NCBI GenBank assembly: GCA_000687975.1
Contig: JIAB01000001.1
Location: 620,001 to 684,000 of the forward strand
Direction: 5' to 3'
Origin: Lachnospiraceae bacterium AC2031
GTDB lineage: Bacteria > Bacillota > Clostridia > Lachnospirales > Lachnospiraceae
DNA length: 64,000 nucleotides
Every line of letters begins with the position of its first letter. The stretch's first letter is position 1. A model generated the notes under the pieces. It did no database searches. It had not been told where the DNA came from and worked only from the letters and a program-made list of their open reading frames with translations. The translations under genes and the position numbers were made by a program. Of this stretch, positions 45,866-54,976 are shown piece after piece.

Positions 45866-47035
45866 TTAAACTCCGTAACGCTCAGTTAGTATCCGGTCTG
45901 TCTCATCACGCGCAGCAAGGATTGCACCTAGATCCGCATCCTGCTGAGGAGTATGCTTTGACATGGCATACTCGATCATGTCGTATATTTCAAGAAATGT
46001 AATCTTCTCGGCTAGAAATGCCGCAACCGCATGCTCATTTGCCTCATTCATAACTGTAGGCATAGTACCACCAATACGACTTGCTTCCTTAGCAAGTGGG
46101 ATGCCACGGAAGGTTTCGTAATCAGGTGTCTCTATCAGTATTCCAGATATCTTTGTGAAATCAAGCCTTTCACCTGCAAGATATCTTCTTTCAGGATAGT
46201 AAAATGCATACTGGATAGGCAGCTTCATATCAGGAGTACCCAGCTGTGCTATTACCGCTCCATCCTCATATTCTACAGCACTGTGTATAATACTCTGAGG
46301 CTGTATCAGCACTTCGATATCATCAAGGGCTGTATCAAACAGCCAGTGAGCTTCGATAACCTCCAGACCCTTATTAACCATGCTAGCACTGTCTATGGTA
46401 ATTTTAGGCCCCATAGACCAGTTAGGATGATTAAGAGCCTCCTTAACAGTAACATTCTCTATATCAGCTCGTGAGCGACCTCTGAAAGGGCCTCCCGAAG
46501 CTGTAAGGAGTATTCTTGAAACCTTATTATTATATTCGCCCTGACAGGAACGTCTGTTCCCCTGTAAGCTCTGGAATATTGCACTATGCTCACTATCAAC
46601 CGGAAGGATCTTTACTCCCTTCTCAGCAGCACGTTTCATTACCAGATGTCCAGCTGTAACAAGCGTCTCTTTATTTGCAAGGGCGATATCCTTACCTGCT
46701 TCTATAGCTGCGAGAGTCGGCTCTACTCCGATCATACCAACTATAGCAGTAAGTACCATTTCCGCTTTATCGTAAGCAGCAACTTCGCAGAGACCTTTCA
46801 TACCAGAAACCACATTTATCCCTGTATCAGCAAGCTTTATACGAAGAGTTTCTGCATCTTCTTCCGACATAACAGAAACAAGCTCGGGAGTAAACTCCCT
46901 AGCCTGCTTCTCAATTAGTTCTATATTCTTACCACATGCAAGCGCTACCACATTTATGTCGCCATTTGCTCTGACGATATCAAGCGCCTGCGTACCTATC
47001 GAACCAGTAGATCCGATAATCGAAATATTCTTCAT
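45866..47035 (-). CDS. dxr: 1-deoxy-D-xylulose 5-phosphate reductoisomerase
   Basis: The first committed enzyme of the MEP pathway, using NADPH to make methylerythritol 4-phosphate. It starts at 47035 (MKNISIIGSTGSIGTQAL), where GAGGTG lies just upstream and the dinucleotide loop GSTGSIG begins; an in-frame extension to 47071 has no such support. Metal and substrate motifs are present: LPVDSEHSAIFQ, the TASGGPFRG loop and MNEANEHAV. About 389 residues, normal length. Lies between cdsA and rseP. Confidence 0.97.
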   Translation of the reverse strand: MKNISIIGSTGSIGTQALDIVRANGDINVVALACGKNIELIEKQAREFTPELVSVMSEEDAETLRIKLADTGINVVSGMKGLCEVAAYDKAEMVLTAIVGMIGVEPTLAAIEAGKDIALANKETLVTAGHLVMKRAAEKGVKILPVDSEHSAIFQSLQGNRRSCQGEYNNKVSRILLTASGGPFRGRSRADIENVTVKEALNHPNWSMGPKITIDSASMVNKGLEVIEAHWLFDTALDDIEVLIQPQSIIHSAVEYEDGAVIAQLGTPDMKLPIQYAFYYPERRYLAGERLDFTKISGILIETPDYETFRGIPLAKEASRIGGTMPTVMNEANEHAVAAFLAEKITFLEIYDMIEYAMSKHTPQQDADLGAILAARDETDRILTERYGV

Positions 47036-47075
47036 TTTCACCTCAGATATGTCAAAGGATAACTCTGACACATTC

Positions 47076-47966
47076 TTACATAGTTGTTATAACGAACTGG
47101 ATCAGGTAATAAATTATTGGAGCTGTGAAGATCATACTGTCAAATCTGTCCAGCACACCTCCATGTCCTGGAATCAATGTACCATAATCCTTTACGTCAT
47201 TATTTCTCTTAATAGCAGAAGCAGCAAGATCTCCAATAACCGCTGGAATTGCACCAAGAGCGCAAACAATAAACAGCGTGATATAGATATTTACGTTATT
47301 AAACTGCTCTACTCTTCCATTGAGGAAGAAACCGTATATAACGCCTAAAAGACCTGAACCAAGTATTCCTCCAATAAGACCTTCCACAGTCTTCTTCGGA
47401 CTCAGTTCTGGTGACATCTTATGCTTTCCGAAAAGTCTTCCAGCACAATATGCTAACGTATCATTTCCCCATGAACATATAAATACAAGTACAATAAAGT
47501 AGCCGCCTTCATACATTGTCCTAAGCTTATAAACAAAGGAAAGCATTACGCTCACATAGAAAAATGACATAAACGCTGCCATAATTTCTTTATCATGATA
47601 TTTAGGAAATCTGAAAACATACAGCGTAAGTATTGCAAGCAGATAAAGTATCATAATAGGAATCGTAAGTCTTGTAAAAGGGATAGACTTACTTGCATCA
47701 GCAACTGGTCCATTAGATACATCAATATCATTAAATACTGTCTCTTTCAGATCTGCCAGAATAAGTACTATGTAGTAGATAAATGTCCATATCAGTGCAA
47801 TCACTGTAGGAGATCTTTTCTCTATACCATAAACACGGCAGAGTTCAAATACGCCCAATGCTGAAAGGATCATTGTGACAGCTCCTGTCACAGCTCCTCC
47901 TATCCATAAAACAAAAAGGGATATTGCTACTAGTACTATTCCACTAATTAGTCTGGTCTTAAACAT
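47076..47966 (-). CDS. cdsA: Phosphatidate cytidylyltransferase
   Basis: CdsA makes CDP-diacylglycerol, the precursor of all major phospholipids. It is a polytopic protein of about 296 residues with roughly eight hydrophobic helices and the C-terminal family signature, here IGDLAASAIKRNNDVKDYG followed by IPGHGGVLDRFDS. The ATG at 47966 is preferred because GGAG lies 6 bases before it; a TTG at 47978 would add four residues. It overlaps nothing and follows uppS by 21 bases. Confidence 0.95.
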   Translation of the reverse strand: MFKTRLISGIVLVAISLFVLWIGGAVTGAVTMILSALGVFELCRVYGIEKRSPTVIALIWTFIYYIVLILADLKETVFNDIDVSNGPVADASKSIPFTRLTIPIMILYLLAILTLYVFRFPKYHDKEIMAAFMSFFYVSVMLSFVYKLRTMYEGGYFIVLVFICSWGNDTLAYCAGRLFGKHKMSPELSPKKTVEGLIGGILGSGLLGVIYGFFLNGRVEQFNNVNIYITLFIVCALGAIPAVIGDLAASAIKRNNDVKDYGTLIPGHGGVLDRFDSMIFTAPIIYYLIQFVITTM

Positions 47967-47987
47967 CTCATGCTCCAAAATCCAGCG

Positions 47988-48701
47988 CTACTTAACACCT
48001 CCGAAGCGCCTGTCTCTGCCATTATAGTATTCAATCGCCTGTTGCAGCGACTCCTTGTTAAAATCTGGCCACAAGGTATCTGTAAAATAAAACTCCGAAT
48101 AAGATATCTGCCAAGGCAGGAAGTTTGAAGTTCTGATCTCACCACTGGTTCTGATAAGCAGATCAGGATCTGGAATATCAGCAGTATCCAGTTTTGAAGA
48201 TATATAATCTTCAGTAATATCATCTACGGAAATAGTACCGTTCTTTACTTCTTCGGCAATCTTCTGTGTGGCTCTGGTTATTTCATCCCTGCCACCATAA
48301 TTAAGTGCTACGATAAATTGAATGCCTGTATTATCTTTTGTAACCTCTTCAAGCTTCTCAATGGCATCAACTATATCAGCATCAAGCCTGTCACGACGTC
48401 CTATGACGCGAACACGCATATTATTCTTGTTGGCTTTTTCAATAGACTTTCTAAGAAAATCTCTAAGGATAAGCATGAGACCAGTCACCTCTTCTACTGA
48501 ACGCTTCCAGTTTTCAGTGGAAAATGCATATACAGTAAGGTACTTAATTCCAAGGTCCCAGGCATCCTCAATAACCTGTTCAAGATTATCTGATCCAGCC
48601 TTATGTCCAAAGTTTCTTGGCATGTGGCGCTGTTTTGCCCAGCGGCCATTTCCGTCCAGGATTATTGCCACATGCTGCGGAATTTTTAATTCATCACTCA
48701 T
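47988..48701 (-). CDS. uppS: Undecaprenyl diphosphate synthase
   Basis: A cis-prenyltransferase that builds the C55 lipid carrier for peptidoglycan and other wall polymers. The 237-residue protein has the catalytic motif DGNGRWAK with Asp16, the YAFSTENWKR region and the C-terminal RTSGEIRTSNFLPWQ and DTLWPDF motifs. It starts two bases after the frr stop. Confidence 0.97.
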   Translation of the reverse strand: MSDELKIPQHVAIILDGNGRWAKQRHMPRNFGHKAGSDNLEQVIEDAWDLGIKYLTVYAFSTENWKRSVEEVTGLMLILRDFLRKSIEKANKNNMRVRVIGRRDRLDADIVDAIEKLEEVTKDNTGIQFIVALNYGGRDEITRATQKIAEEVKNGTISVDDITEDYISSKLDTADIPDPDLLIRTSGEIRTSNFLPWQISYSEFYFTDTLWPDFNKESLQQAIEYYNGRDRRFGGVK

Positions 48702-48703
48702 AA

Positions 48704-49243
48704 TTATACCGTCATGATTTCCTTTGTCTTAGCATCAACGAGTTTTTCTATCTCGGCAATATACTTGTCAGTTGCCTTCTGGATAGCCTTCTCCTCATCT
48801 GCAAGATCATCCTCTGACATCTCTCCTGCTTTGTTTTCCTTCTTAGCAGCTTCGTTAGCATCACGTCTTGCGTTACGGATAGCTACCTTAGCATCCTCGC
48901 CCTTCTTCTTGATATCCTTAGCCAGTTCCTTACGTCTTTCTTCTGTAAGCTCTGGGAAGTTGATGATAACATTTTTACCGTCATTATTAGGTGTAACACC
49001 AAGATCAGATATCTGGATAGCCTTCTCGATAACCTTAACCATAGATGCTTCCCATGGTGTGATCATAAGAGTTCTAGCCTCTGGTACAGATACGTTTGCA
49101 ACACTCTGAAGATTAGTTGGTGTGCCATAGTAATCAACCTTGATCTTATCAAGAACATGTGGATTAGCACGTCCTGCTCTTATTGTTGCATAATCTGCTG
49201 TAAGATTATCAATTGCCTTCTGCATTTTCTCTTCGTAACTCAT
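48704..49243 (-). CDS. frr: Ribosome recycling factor
   Basis: Frr, with EF-G, splits the post-termination ribosome. The 179 residues show the usual long-helix protein with RAGRANPHVLDKIKVDYYG near the N-terminus and the conserved PELTEERRKELAK segment before a Lys/Glu-rich helix. CGGAGGG is a strong ribosome-binding site. It lies between pyrH and uppS as in most Firmicutes. Confidence 0.97.
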   Translation of the reverse strand: MSYEEKMQKAIDNLTADYATIRAGRANPHVLDKIKVDYYGTPTNLQSVANVSVPEARTLMITPWEASMVKVIEKAIQISDLGVTPNNDGKNVIINFPELTEERRKELAKDIKKKGEDAKVAIRNARRDANEAAKKENKAGEMSEDDLADEEKAIQKATDKYIAEIEKLVDAKTKEIMTV

Positions 49244-49289
49244 TTTTTAACCCTCCGTAAATCGTTAAAATATATAAGTATTATTTGTA

Positions 49290-49994
49290 TTAATCAACAG
49301 TTACTGTAGTACCAATCTTTTCGCCATTTGCTGCTCGGATGATTGAATCTGGCTCGCTAAGTGCAAAAAGGATCATTGGCATCTTATTCTCCATCGCAAG
49401 AACCGCTGAAGCAAGATCGATAACACCTAACTTCTGGTCTACGATATCTGACATCTTCATAGTATCGTACTTCTTGGCATTTGGATTAGTCTTTGGATCA
49501 CTATCATAAACACCATCTATTGCCTTAGCTGACAGAACTGCATCGCACTCTGTCTCAATAGCGCGAAGTACTGCTGGCATATCTGTAGAGAAAAATGGAT
49601 GTCCAGAACCACCTGCAAAGAATACAACATAGCCCTGTTCCATATACTCTATAGCCTTGTCTCTGATATACATTTCTGTTACATCACCTATAGCATAAGG
49701 AGATGTAATCTTGCACTTCATTCCTGCTCTTCTAAAAGCATCAGCTGCATATATACAGTTCATAACTGTAGCAAGCATACCAATCTGATCTGCCTTAACT
49801 CTATCCATTCCGTCGGATGTACGACCGCGCCAGAAGTTACCGCCTCCGATAACAATTCCTACCTGTACACCTTTATCAACTACCTTCTTAACCTCGGCAG
49901 CCACACGAGATACTTCCTCGTCTGAAAAGCCATGATGAGCATCACCCGCAAGGGCCTCACCACTTAACTTCAGTAATATTCTGTGTAATTCCAT
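49290..49994 (-). CDS. pyrH: UMP kinase
   Basis: PyrH phosphorylates UMP to UDP. The 234-residue amino-acid-kinase-fold protein has LKLSGEAL at the N-terminus, the GGGNFWRG loop, and the FFAGGSGHPFFSTD segment that binds nucleotide. AAAGGAG lies before the ATG. In most Firmicutes rpsB-tsf comes before pyrH; here a bactofilin gene occupies that place, 14 bases upstream. Confidence 0.97.
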   Translation of the reverse strand: MELHRILLKLSGEALAGDAHHGFSDEEVSRVAAEVKKVVDKGVQVGIVIGGGNFWRGRTSDGMDRVKADQIGMLATVMNCIYAADAFRRAGMKCKITSPYAIGDVTEMYIRDKAIEYMEQGYVVFFAGGSGHPFFSTDMPAVLRAIETECDAVLSAKAIDGVYDSDPKTNPNAKKYDTMKMSDIVDQKLGVIDLASAVLAMENKMPMILFALSEPDSIIRAANGEKIGTTVTVD

Positions 49995-50008
49995 GTTGTT
50001 CTCCTTTA

Positions 50009-50947
50009 TTATTCGTTTGTTGATGCATCCAGATTTTGTATACCATCTTCAAAATACTGAGAAACATCAACGCTGGCGTATACCTGCTGACACATTCCTT
50101 CTACAACTGCACCGCTGCTGATCTGTACTGACTTAGACTTAATATTTCCAACGATAACTGCTGTAGATCCAATCTCAACATCGCCCTTTATATCTATATC
50201 GCCTTTTACAGCACCAGATATCTTAGCACTGTCTGCGGATATATTTCCAACTAAAACGCTGCCTGCCCCTATTCTGACCAGGCCACTTGATGTAACCGTT
50301 CCCTGAATGTGAGCATTATCAGCATATAGGTCACCTGTAATAACGTCACCATCAACTCGTCCGCCAACTACAAGCTTACCAGAGCATTTGACATTACCTT
50401 CTACACGACCAAGTACTTCAATATCACCATCTATTTCTATATCACCTGTGATGATAGTAGTCTTGGTAATATAAGTAGTATTCTCGCTGAGGCCTGTAAG
50501 TTCCTCTTCCCTCTTTATCTCATGCTCCATCTCACTCATTTTTTTACTGTTCCCCTTCTTTTCTTTCTTCACCTGTGCCGGTTTAGAATCTACTGTCTCT
50601 GAAGAATCCTGTGAAGCCTCTTCCGCCTCATCTTCTGGTTTGATCTCAACCGTCTCAACATCAGATGAAAGCTCCTTAGACAAATCCTCTGGTATCTCAG
50701 GCATCATATCTGCACGCTTCTGGACACCTAATACTTCGTCCACATGGGCATCAACCTTCTTCTTTATATCATCAGCTGCAAGAGACACATTTTCCTCTTC
50801 CACTACCGGATCAGAAGCCTCCTCTACCGGAGAATCAGAAGTAACTGTTGACTTGGTATCTTCTGCAAATTCTTCCTCTTCCTCCTCCAGGATAGCATCT
50901 CGAACAGCCTGGGCAAAATCTCTTTTATATCCTTTGATTTTTTTCAC
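50009..50947 (-). CDS. Bactofilin-family polymer-forming cytoskeletal protein
   Basis: Bactofilins self-assemble into non-polar filaments that position wall enzymes or appendages. The 312-residue protein has a long acidic, disordered-looking region (about 1-165) and then the bactofilin beta-helix (about 170-295) with repeated short strands: TGDIEIDGDIEVLGRVEGNV, further VGGRVDGDV and VVGNIKSKS. Most bactofilins are 120-200 residues, so the N-terminal extension is large. The start is GTG with GGAGG 11 bases upstream. It heads the pyrH-polC transcript behind an extended -10 promoter. Confidence 0.9.
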   Translation of the reverse strand: MKKIKGYKRDFAQAVRDAILEEEEEEFAEDTKSTVTSDSPVEEASDPVVEEENVSLAADDIKKKVDAHVDEVLGVQKRADMMPEIPEDLSKELSSDVETVEIKPEDEAEEASQDSSETVDSKPAQVKKEKKGNSKKMSEMEHEIKREEELTGLSENTTYITKTTIITGDIEIDGDIEVLGRVEGNVKCSGKLVVGGRVDGDVITGDLYADNAHIQGTVTSSGLVRIGAGSVLVGNISADSAKISGAVKGDIDIKGDVEIGSTAVIVGNIKSKSVQISSGAVVEGMCQQVYASVDVSQYFEDGIQNLDASTNE

Positions 50948-50986
50948 GGCATCGATATCCTCCGTACAAACCGAAAATCAAAAATC

Positions 50987-50995
50987 ATTATAACA
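50987..50995 (-). promoter_or_regulatory. Putative extended -10 promoter of the bactofilin-pyrH transcript
   Basis: The minus strand reads TGT directly before TATAAT (50992-50987), a TGn extended -10 box. No good -35 box was seen. It lies about 40 bases before the bactofilin GTG. Confidence 0.45.
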
Positions 50996-51124
50996 CATTC
51001 TCTAGTATTTATCCTATTATTTTTCACAAGATGTATGAACAAAAAGGCAAAAATCTTTTTACACATATTTTAAAGTTTGTTAATAACTTGTTCATAACTA
51101 AGGATTATATTGTAACCATAGATT

Positions 51125-51158
51125 TTTCATAACTCTCTCACCCTATGAATAGTGTATA
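51125..51158. repeat. Copy 2 of the shared intergenic motif
   Basis: The plus strand reads TTTCATAACT, eight other bases, then TATGAATAGTGTATA. Both blocks are identical to those at 25543-25569; only the centre differs. It lies between the symporter terminator and the bactofilin promoter. Confidence 0.6.
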
Positions 51159-51159
51159 C

Positions 51160-51189
51160 AAAAAGCACCTCTTGATGAGGTGCTTTTTT
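51160..51189 (-). terminator. Terminator of the priA-symporter transcript
   Basis: Perfect 12-base arms AAAAAGCACCTC and GAGGTGCTTTTT with a TTGAT loop. On the minus strand it ends in five T, 38 bases after the symporter stop. Confidence 0.9.
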
Positions 51190-51226
51190 CATTGTCAGAT
51201 TTCTTTTCTCGCATTCCAATCTTAAT

Positions 51227-52678
51227 CTATTCTGATATTCTACTCTTAATCTCACGGAATTCTTTCTCGATCTTTTCATCAGGCTTTTCTGTAATGAGAC
51301 TCACAAACACAACAAAAAGTATTGTTGTGATCATAGACGGGATAACTGAGTTAATTCCCAGCATATCGCAAAGAGATACCCTCTCGCCTCCCAGCATAAG
51401 GAACGGAGTGAACTTGAAAAATGGAACTGCTAACAGACCTCCTACAAGACCAGCCATGCAGCCCGCTGAATTCATCCTCTTCCAAACAAGAGACAAAAAG
51501 ACAGTTGGTGATACAGAGCATCCAAGTGTAGCTATAAATGTGATGATCACACTAATAGACATCTGCTCTATATAGGCTCCAACCAAAAGAACAGTTAATC
51601 CAACAATAAAAGATATGATAATAAGATCACGTCGACTTTTCTTTGGATTAACCTTTATAAGCTTTCCACAGGTTATTATATCCTCGTAGATACTAGTAAT
51701 AACCACATGCATCGCACCTTCTATAGCTGTAACAAAGCCAATAACAATTACTAGGATAAGAATAAACGACGCAAACCTGCCAGTACCGCTTTCGTTATAA
51801 AGCTTTGTAAAGAGCAGATAAAAATATCTAGAAAGGGAATTGGTCAGTTTTTCAGGATAAAGATATCCTCTGGAAACAGCCCCCATAAAGAAGGCTGCCT
51901 CAAAAAGAATAATGCTAAATATGATAATTACTCTTCTACCCTTGTTTATACTCTTAGGTCCCTTCTGTGCAAAGAAGATTCCAAGCATAAATGGCATACC
52001 AGAAGCCAGCAGTCCCATAGAAATAAGAGAGACAAAGTCCTCAGGTTCCAGCAGCTTTCCATTGTGATAAAGAACATTTAGATATCTACTTACGCTTCCT
52101 GTAATATCAGAGGACATCAGATTCTTCATCAGCCCCTCTGCCCCAAGAGTAGAAACCATATAGAATAAAATAAAGGAAATACCGAAAACAAGAATTACAG
52201 CCTTAGCCCAGGCTGTTTTATAGATAAGATTGATTCCAAAGTAGCCTAGCAGTCCAGAAAGCAGTATCAGAACGATTGCCATACACTTGTTAGTCTCAAT
52301 ATCAAAGATAACCCCAAGGATTATACTGAGTTCCTTAACAAAAAGAGCCGCAAGGACTACGGAAATGACTATTATCTCTACAGACGCAAAAAGACGCAGC
52401 AATCCGCCACGTGATTTAAATCTATATTCATAGTAGCCTGGAAGTGTAAGAATCTTCCCACTCTTTCTTGTATATCTCATGAGCGGATAGGATTCTACTC
52501 CCCATACAACCAGCGTACAGATAGCTATTCCAAGGAATTCCCAGAAGATACCTGCACCAAAAAGATACAGATAAAAGGGAAGGATAACAGCTGTGGTAAA
52601 ACCGGCTGTAAATACTATGGATGAAAGTGCATGCGTAGAACATTTTCCTTCACCCAGAGCAAACCTTCTAATATTCAT
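51227..52678 (-). CDS. Sodium:solute symporter (SSS) family protein, short N-terminus
   Basis: A 483-residue polytopic protein with about 12 hydrophobic helices of the SSS (PutP/SGLT) family, which couples Na+ to uptake of small solutes. The start ARRFALGEG-like region corresponds to the RRxxLG-type segment that normally follows the first helix, so the usual leading helix is missing. The ATG overlaps the thiN stop (TAATG), so there is no room for a longer start in this frame without running into thiN. The solute is unknown; thiamine or a precursor is a guess from the neighbour only. It is the last gene before the terminator. Confidence 0.78.
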   Translation of the reverse strand: MNIRRFALGEGKCSTHALSSIVFTAGFTTAVILPFYLYLFGAGIFWEFLGIAICTLVVWGVESYPLMRYTRKSGKILTLPGYYEYRFKSRGGLLRLFASVEIIVISVVLAALFVKELSIILGVIFDIETNKCMAIVLILLSGLLGYFGINLIYKTAWAKAVILVFGISFILFYMVSTLGAEGLMKNLMSSDITGSVSRYLNVLYHNGKLLEPEDFVSLISMGLLASGMPFMLGIFFAQKGPKSINKGRRVIIIFSIILFEAAFFMGAVSRGYLYPEKLTNSLSRYFYLLFTKLYNESGTGRFASFILILVIVIGFVTAIEGAMHVVITSIYEDIITCGKLIKVNPKKSRRDLIIISFIVGLTVLLVGAYIEQMSISVIITFIATLGCSVSPTVFLSLVWKRMNSAGCMAGLVGGLLAVPFFKFTPFLMLGGERVSLCDMLGINSVIPSMITTILFVVFVSLITEKPDEKIEKEFREIKSRISE

Positions 52679-53316
52679 TAGTCCCTGGTCTCCATAATTA
52701 TCATATAGTCATCAGAAGAAATAACACCCACTTCCTCTGTGAGTTCATTACTGATTCCCCGGCTCAGAACCTTACCAAGAGTTATATCCTGCACCTCATA
52801 TTTAAATCCCTTTTCAGTCAAATGGGATATCTCATTTTCGAAAGGAATTACGGATACGTATTTTCCAAACTGCTCTGCACGGGTTAGACAAACCTCTCCC
52901 TTCGCAACTCTTATACGATTAGTTTCATCAAGAATAACTGTATCTATTCCTTCGTCACAAGCAAGCTTAAGAAGATTAATACTTGCAAGAGTCTGATCAA
53001 GTCTAGTACCAGTACAGCCCATACATACGAGTTTTTCTGGCTTTAAACTAATTGCATATCTTAACGCGTGCTCAGTATCAGTATCATCCTTTTCAGGAAT
53101 CAATTTCTCTACAAAAGTGATACCTTGCAGCTTTGTCAAAAACTCAGTGTCTACTGAATCAAAGTCCCCAATTGCTCTATCTGGCTTTATAGAAGTTTCG
53201 CCTAAGATAACATTTCCCGCGTCAACCCCTATAACATATGGGGCATCCATAGCCTCATAGACCTGACAAAGCTGGTCCTTATTCACTTTTCCACCTGCAA
53301 CTAGTAATATATTCAT
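52678..53316 (-). CDS. thiN: Thiamine pyrophosphokinase
   Basis: ThiN turns thiamine into the cofactor thiamine diphosphate. About 212 residues from the ATG at 53316, chosen for GAGGT just upstream; the open frame to 53397 runs into rpe. Family motifs are clear: VIGVDAGNVIL, DRAIGDFDSVD, the PEKDDTDTEHAL segment and MGCTGTRLDQTLAS. The gene follows rpe by 13 bases, a standard Firmicute order. Confidence 0.95.
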   Translation of the reverse strand: MNILLVAGGKVNKDQLCQVYEAMDAPYVIGVDAGNVILGETSIKPDRAIGDFDSVDTEFLTKLQGITFVEKLIPEKDDTDTEHALRYAISLKPEKLVCMGCTGTRLDQTLASINLLKLACDEGIDTVILDETNRIRVAKGEVCLTRAEQFGKYVSVIPFENEISHLTEKGFKYEVQDITLGKVLSRGISNELTEEVGVISSDDYMIIMETRD

Positions 53317-53329
53317 AAGTACCTCATTT

Positions 53330-53992
53330 TTAGAAATGTGTGAGGAGGTCGTGGATGTTCTGGGCTGTGTCGCCTGAGAAGACGGCAGAACCAGCAACGA
53401 TCACATTTGCTCCTGCAGCAAGGATTTCCGAAACATTATCCTTTGTAACGCCGCCATCTACTTCAATATCAAAGGAAAGACCTCTTTCCTCACGTATGGC
53501 AGCAAGTGCCTTTAATCTATTATAAGTTTCAGGAATAAACTCCTGTCCGCCAAATCCTGGATATACACTCATGATAAGAACCATATCCACTATATCGAGC
53601 ACCGACTCTATCTCAGATATAGGAGTATCAGGACTTATAGCAACGCTGGCATTCACTCCCATACTCTTAAGATTCAAAAGATCCTCTCTAAGATTTTCTG
53701 TAGCCTCAGCATGGATTGTAATATTGTCAGCTCCAATATTCACAAACTTAGCGAAATATCTGGAAGGATTGATCACCATCATGTGAACATCCATAAATGT
53801 ATCTGGAATAGCTTTTCTCACATATCTAATGACTGGCGGACCAAATGAAATATTAGGAACGAAGTATCCATCCATCACGTCTACGTGAAGCATGTTCATT
53901 CCAGCATCCACAGCTATCTTTAACTCATCCTCCATATGGCAGAAATCAATAGCCAGCATGGATGGTGCAAGTTTATTCTGTAACTCACTCAT
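53330..53992 (-). CDS. rpe: Ribulose-phosphate 3-epimerase
   Basis: Rpe interconverts ribulose 5-phosphate and xylulose 5-phosphate in the pentose phosphate pathway. The 220-residue TIM barrel has LAPSMLAIDF, the metal ligands in HVDVMDGYFVPN and VHMMV, the VYPGFGGQ loop and the catalytic EVDGG. GGGAGGA precedes the ATG. Lies between rsgA and thiN. Confidence 0.97.
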   Translation of the reverse strand: MSELQNKLAPSMLAIDFCHMEDELKIAVDAGMNMLHVDVMDGYFVPNISFGPPVIRYVRKAIPDTFMDVHMMVINPSRYFAKFVNIGADNITIHAEATENLREDLLNLKSMGVNASVAISPDTPISEIESVLDIVDMVLIMSVYPGFGGQEFIPETYNRLKALAAIREERGLSFDIEVDGGVTKDNVSEILAAGANVIVAGSAVFSGDTAQNIHDLLTHF

Positions 53993-54049
53993 AGTCTTAT
54001 CCTCCCAGTCGGTTATATTATTAGTATCATTTCACTACTAAGGAAAGCT

Positions 54050-54955
54050 TTACCACTTTCTCCGACTCTTCACTTCGGAAAACATGTCAATATAGCTTTC
54101 ATATCTCCCCCGAGATATTTTACCCTCATCAACCTTTTCTTTTACCGAACAGCCAGGCTCCGCCATATGGCTACAACCAGTAAAACGACAGGTCTCATTT
54201 AACCCTTCAAATTCTCTCATATAGAGCTTAACATCGCTCTCATCCTCCACCATGAGTTCGATGGAACTGTAACCCGGTGTATCTATAACATATGTATCCA
54301 ACACACCTGGTACAGAAATAATTTCTGTATGTCTGGTAGTATTTTTACCCTTTCGAAGCTTCTTGCTTATATCCCCTGTCTGAGCATTGAAGCCAGGAAC
54401 CAGACTATTGATCAGTGAGGACTTTCCAACTCCTGACGGACCAGAAAGTACCGTGCACTTACCTTCTATTGCACTACGTATATCCTCAAGACCCTGACCA
54501 GTTTTATTAGATAGTTCGATGACCTGATAGCCAGCAGAACGATAAATGTCACATAACGCGGTCAACTCTGGAAGAGAATTTCCATCTTCATCCTCCAGAA
54601 GATCTACTTTACTGAGAACAACGATCGTCTCCATCTCCTGCCGCTCCATATTTATCAGGAAGCGATCAAGAAGACCTGTACTAGGCACCGGATGAGCACA
54701 CGCAAAAATAACCAGGGCCTGATCCACATTTGCCACAGCCGGTCGAATTAGCTCCGAACTTCTTTCCTGAATATCTGTAAGGAAAGCAGTCTTCTCTTCG
54801 TCATCGATAACTTCGATCTTTACTGTGTCCCCAACCAGAGGAGTTACCCCCTGTTTTCTGAACAGCCCTCTTGCCCTTGTCTCATATAAAGCACCAGCGG
54901 CATCTACGTAGTAGAAGCCGCCGATTCCTTTAATTATCCTGCCTGTTAGATCCAT
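54050..54955 (-). CDS. rsgA: Ribosome small subunit-dependent GTPase A
   Basis: RsgA is a circularly permuted GTPase that checks late assembly of the 30S subunit. The 301 residues show an OB fold (1-65), then G motifs in permuted order: G4 LSKVDL, G1 GPSGVGKSSLINSL, G3 DTPGYSS, and a C-terminal zinc knuckle with CRFTGCSHMAEPGC. The ribosome-binding site is weak. It follows stk by 21 bases, the usual order in Firmicutes. Confidence 0.97.
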   Translation of the reverse strand: MDLTGRIIKGIGGFYYVDAAGALYETRARGLFRKQGVTPLVGDTVKIEVIDDEEKTAFLTDIQERSSELIRPAVANVDQALVIFACAHPVPSTGLLDRFLINMERQEMETIVVLSKVDLLEDEDGNSLPELTALCDIYRSAGYQVIELSNKTGQGLEDIRSAIEGKCTVLSGPSGVGKSSLINSLVPGFNAQTGDISKKLRKGKNTTRHTEIISVPGVLDTYVIDTPGYSSIELMVEDESDVKLYMREFEGLNETCRFTGCSHMAEPGCSVKEKVDEGKISRGRYESYIDMFSEVKSRRKW

Positions 54956-54976
54956 ATATCAATTCTTCTATTAATA

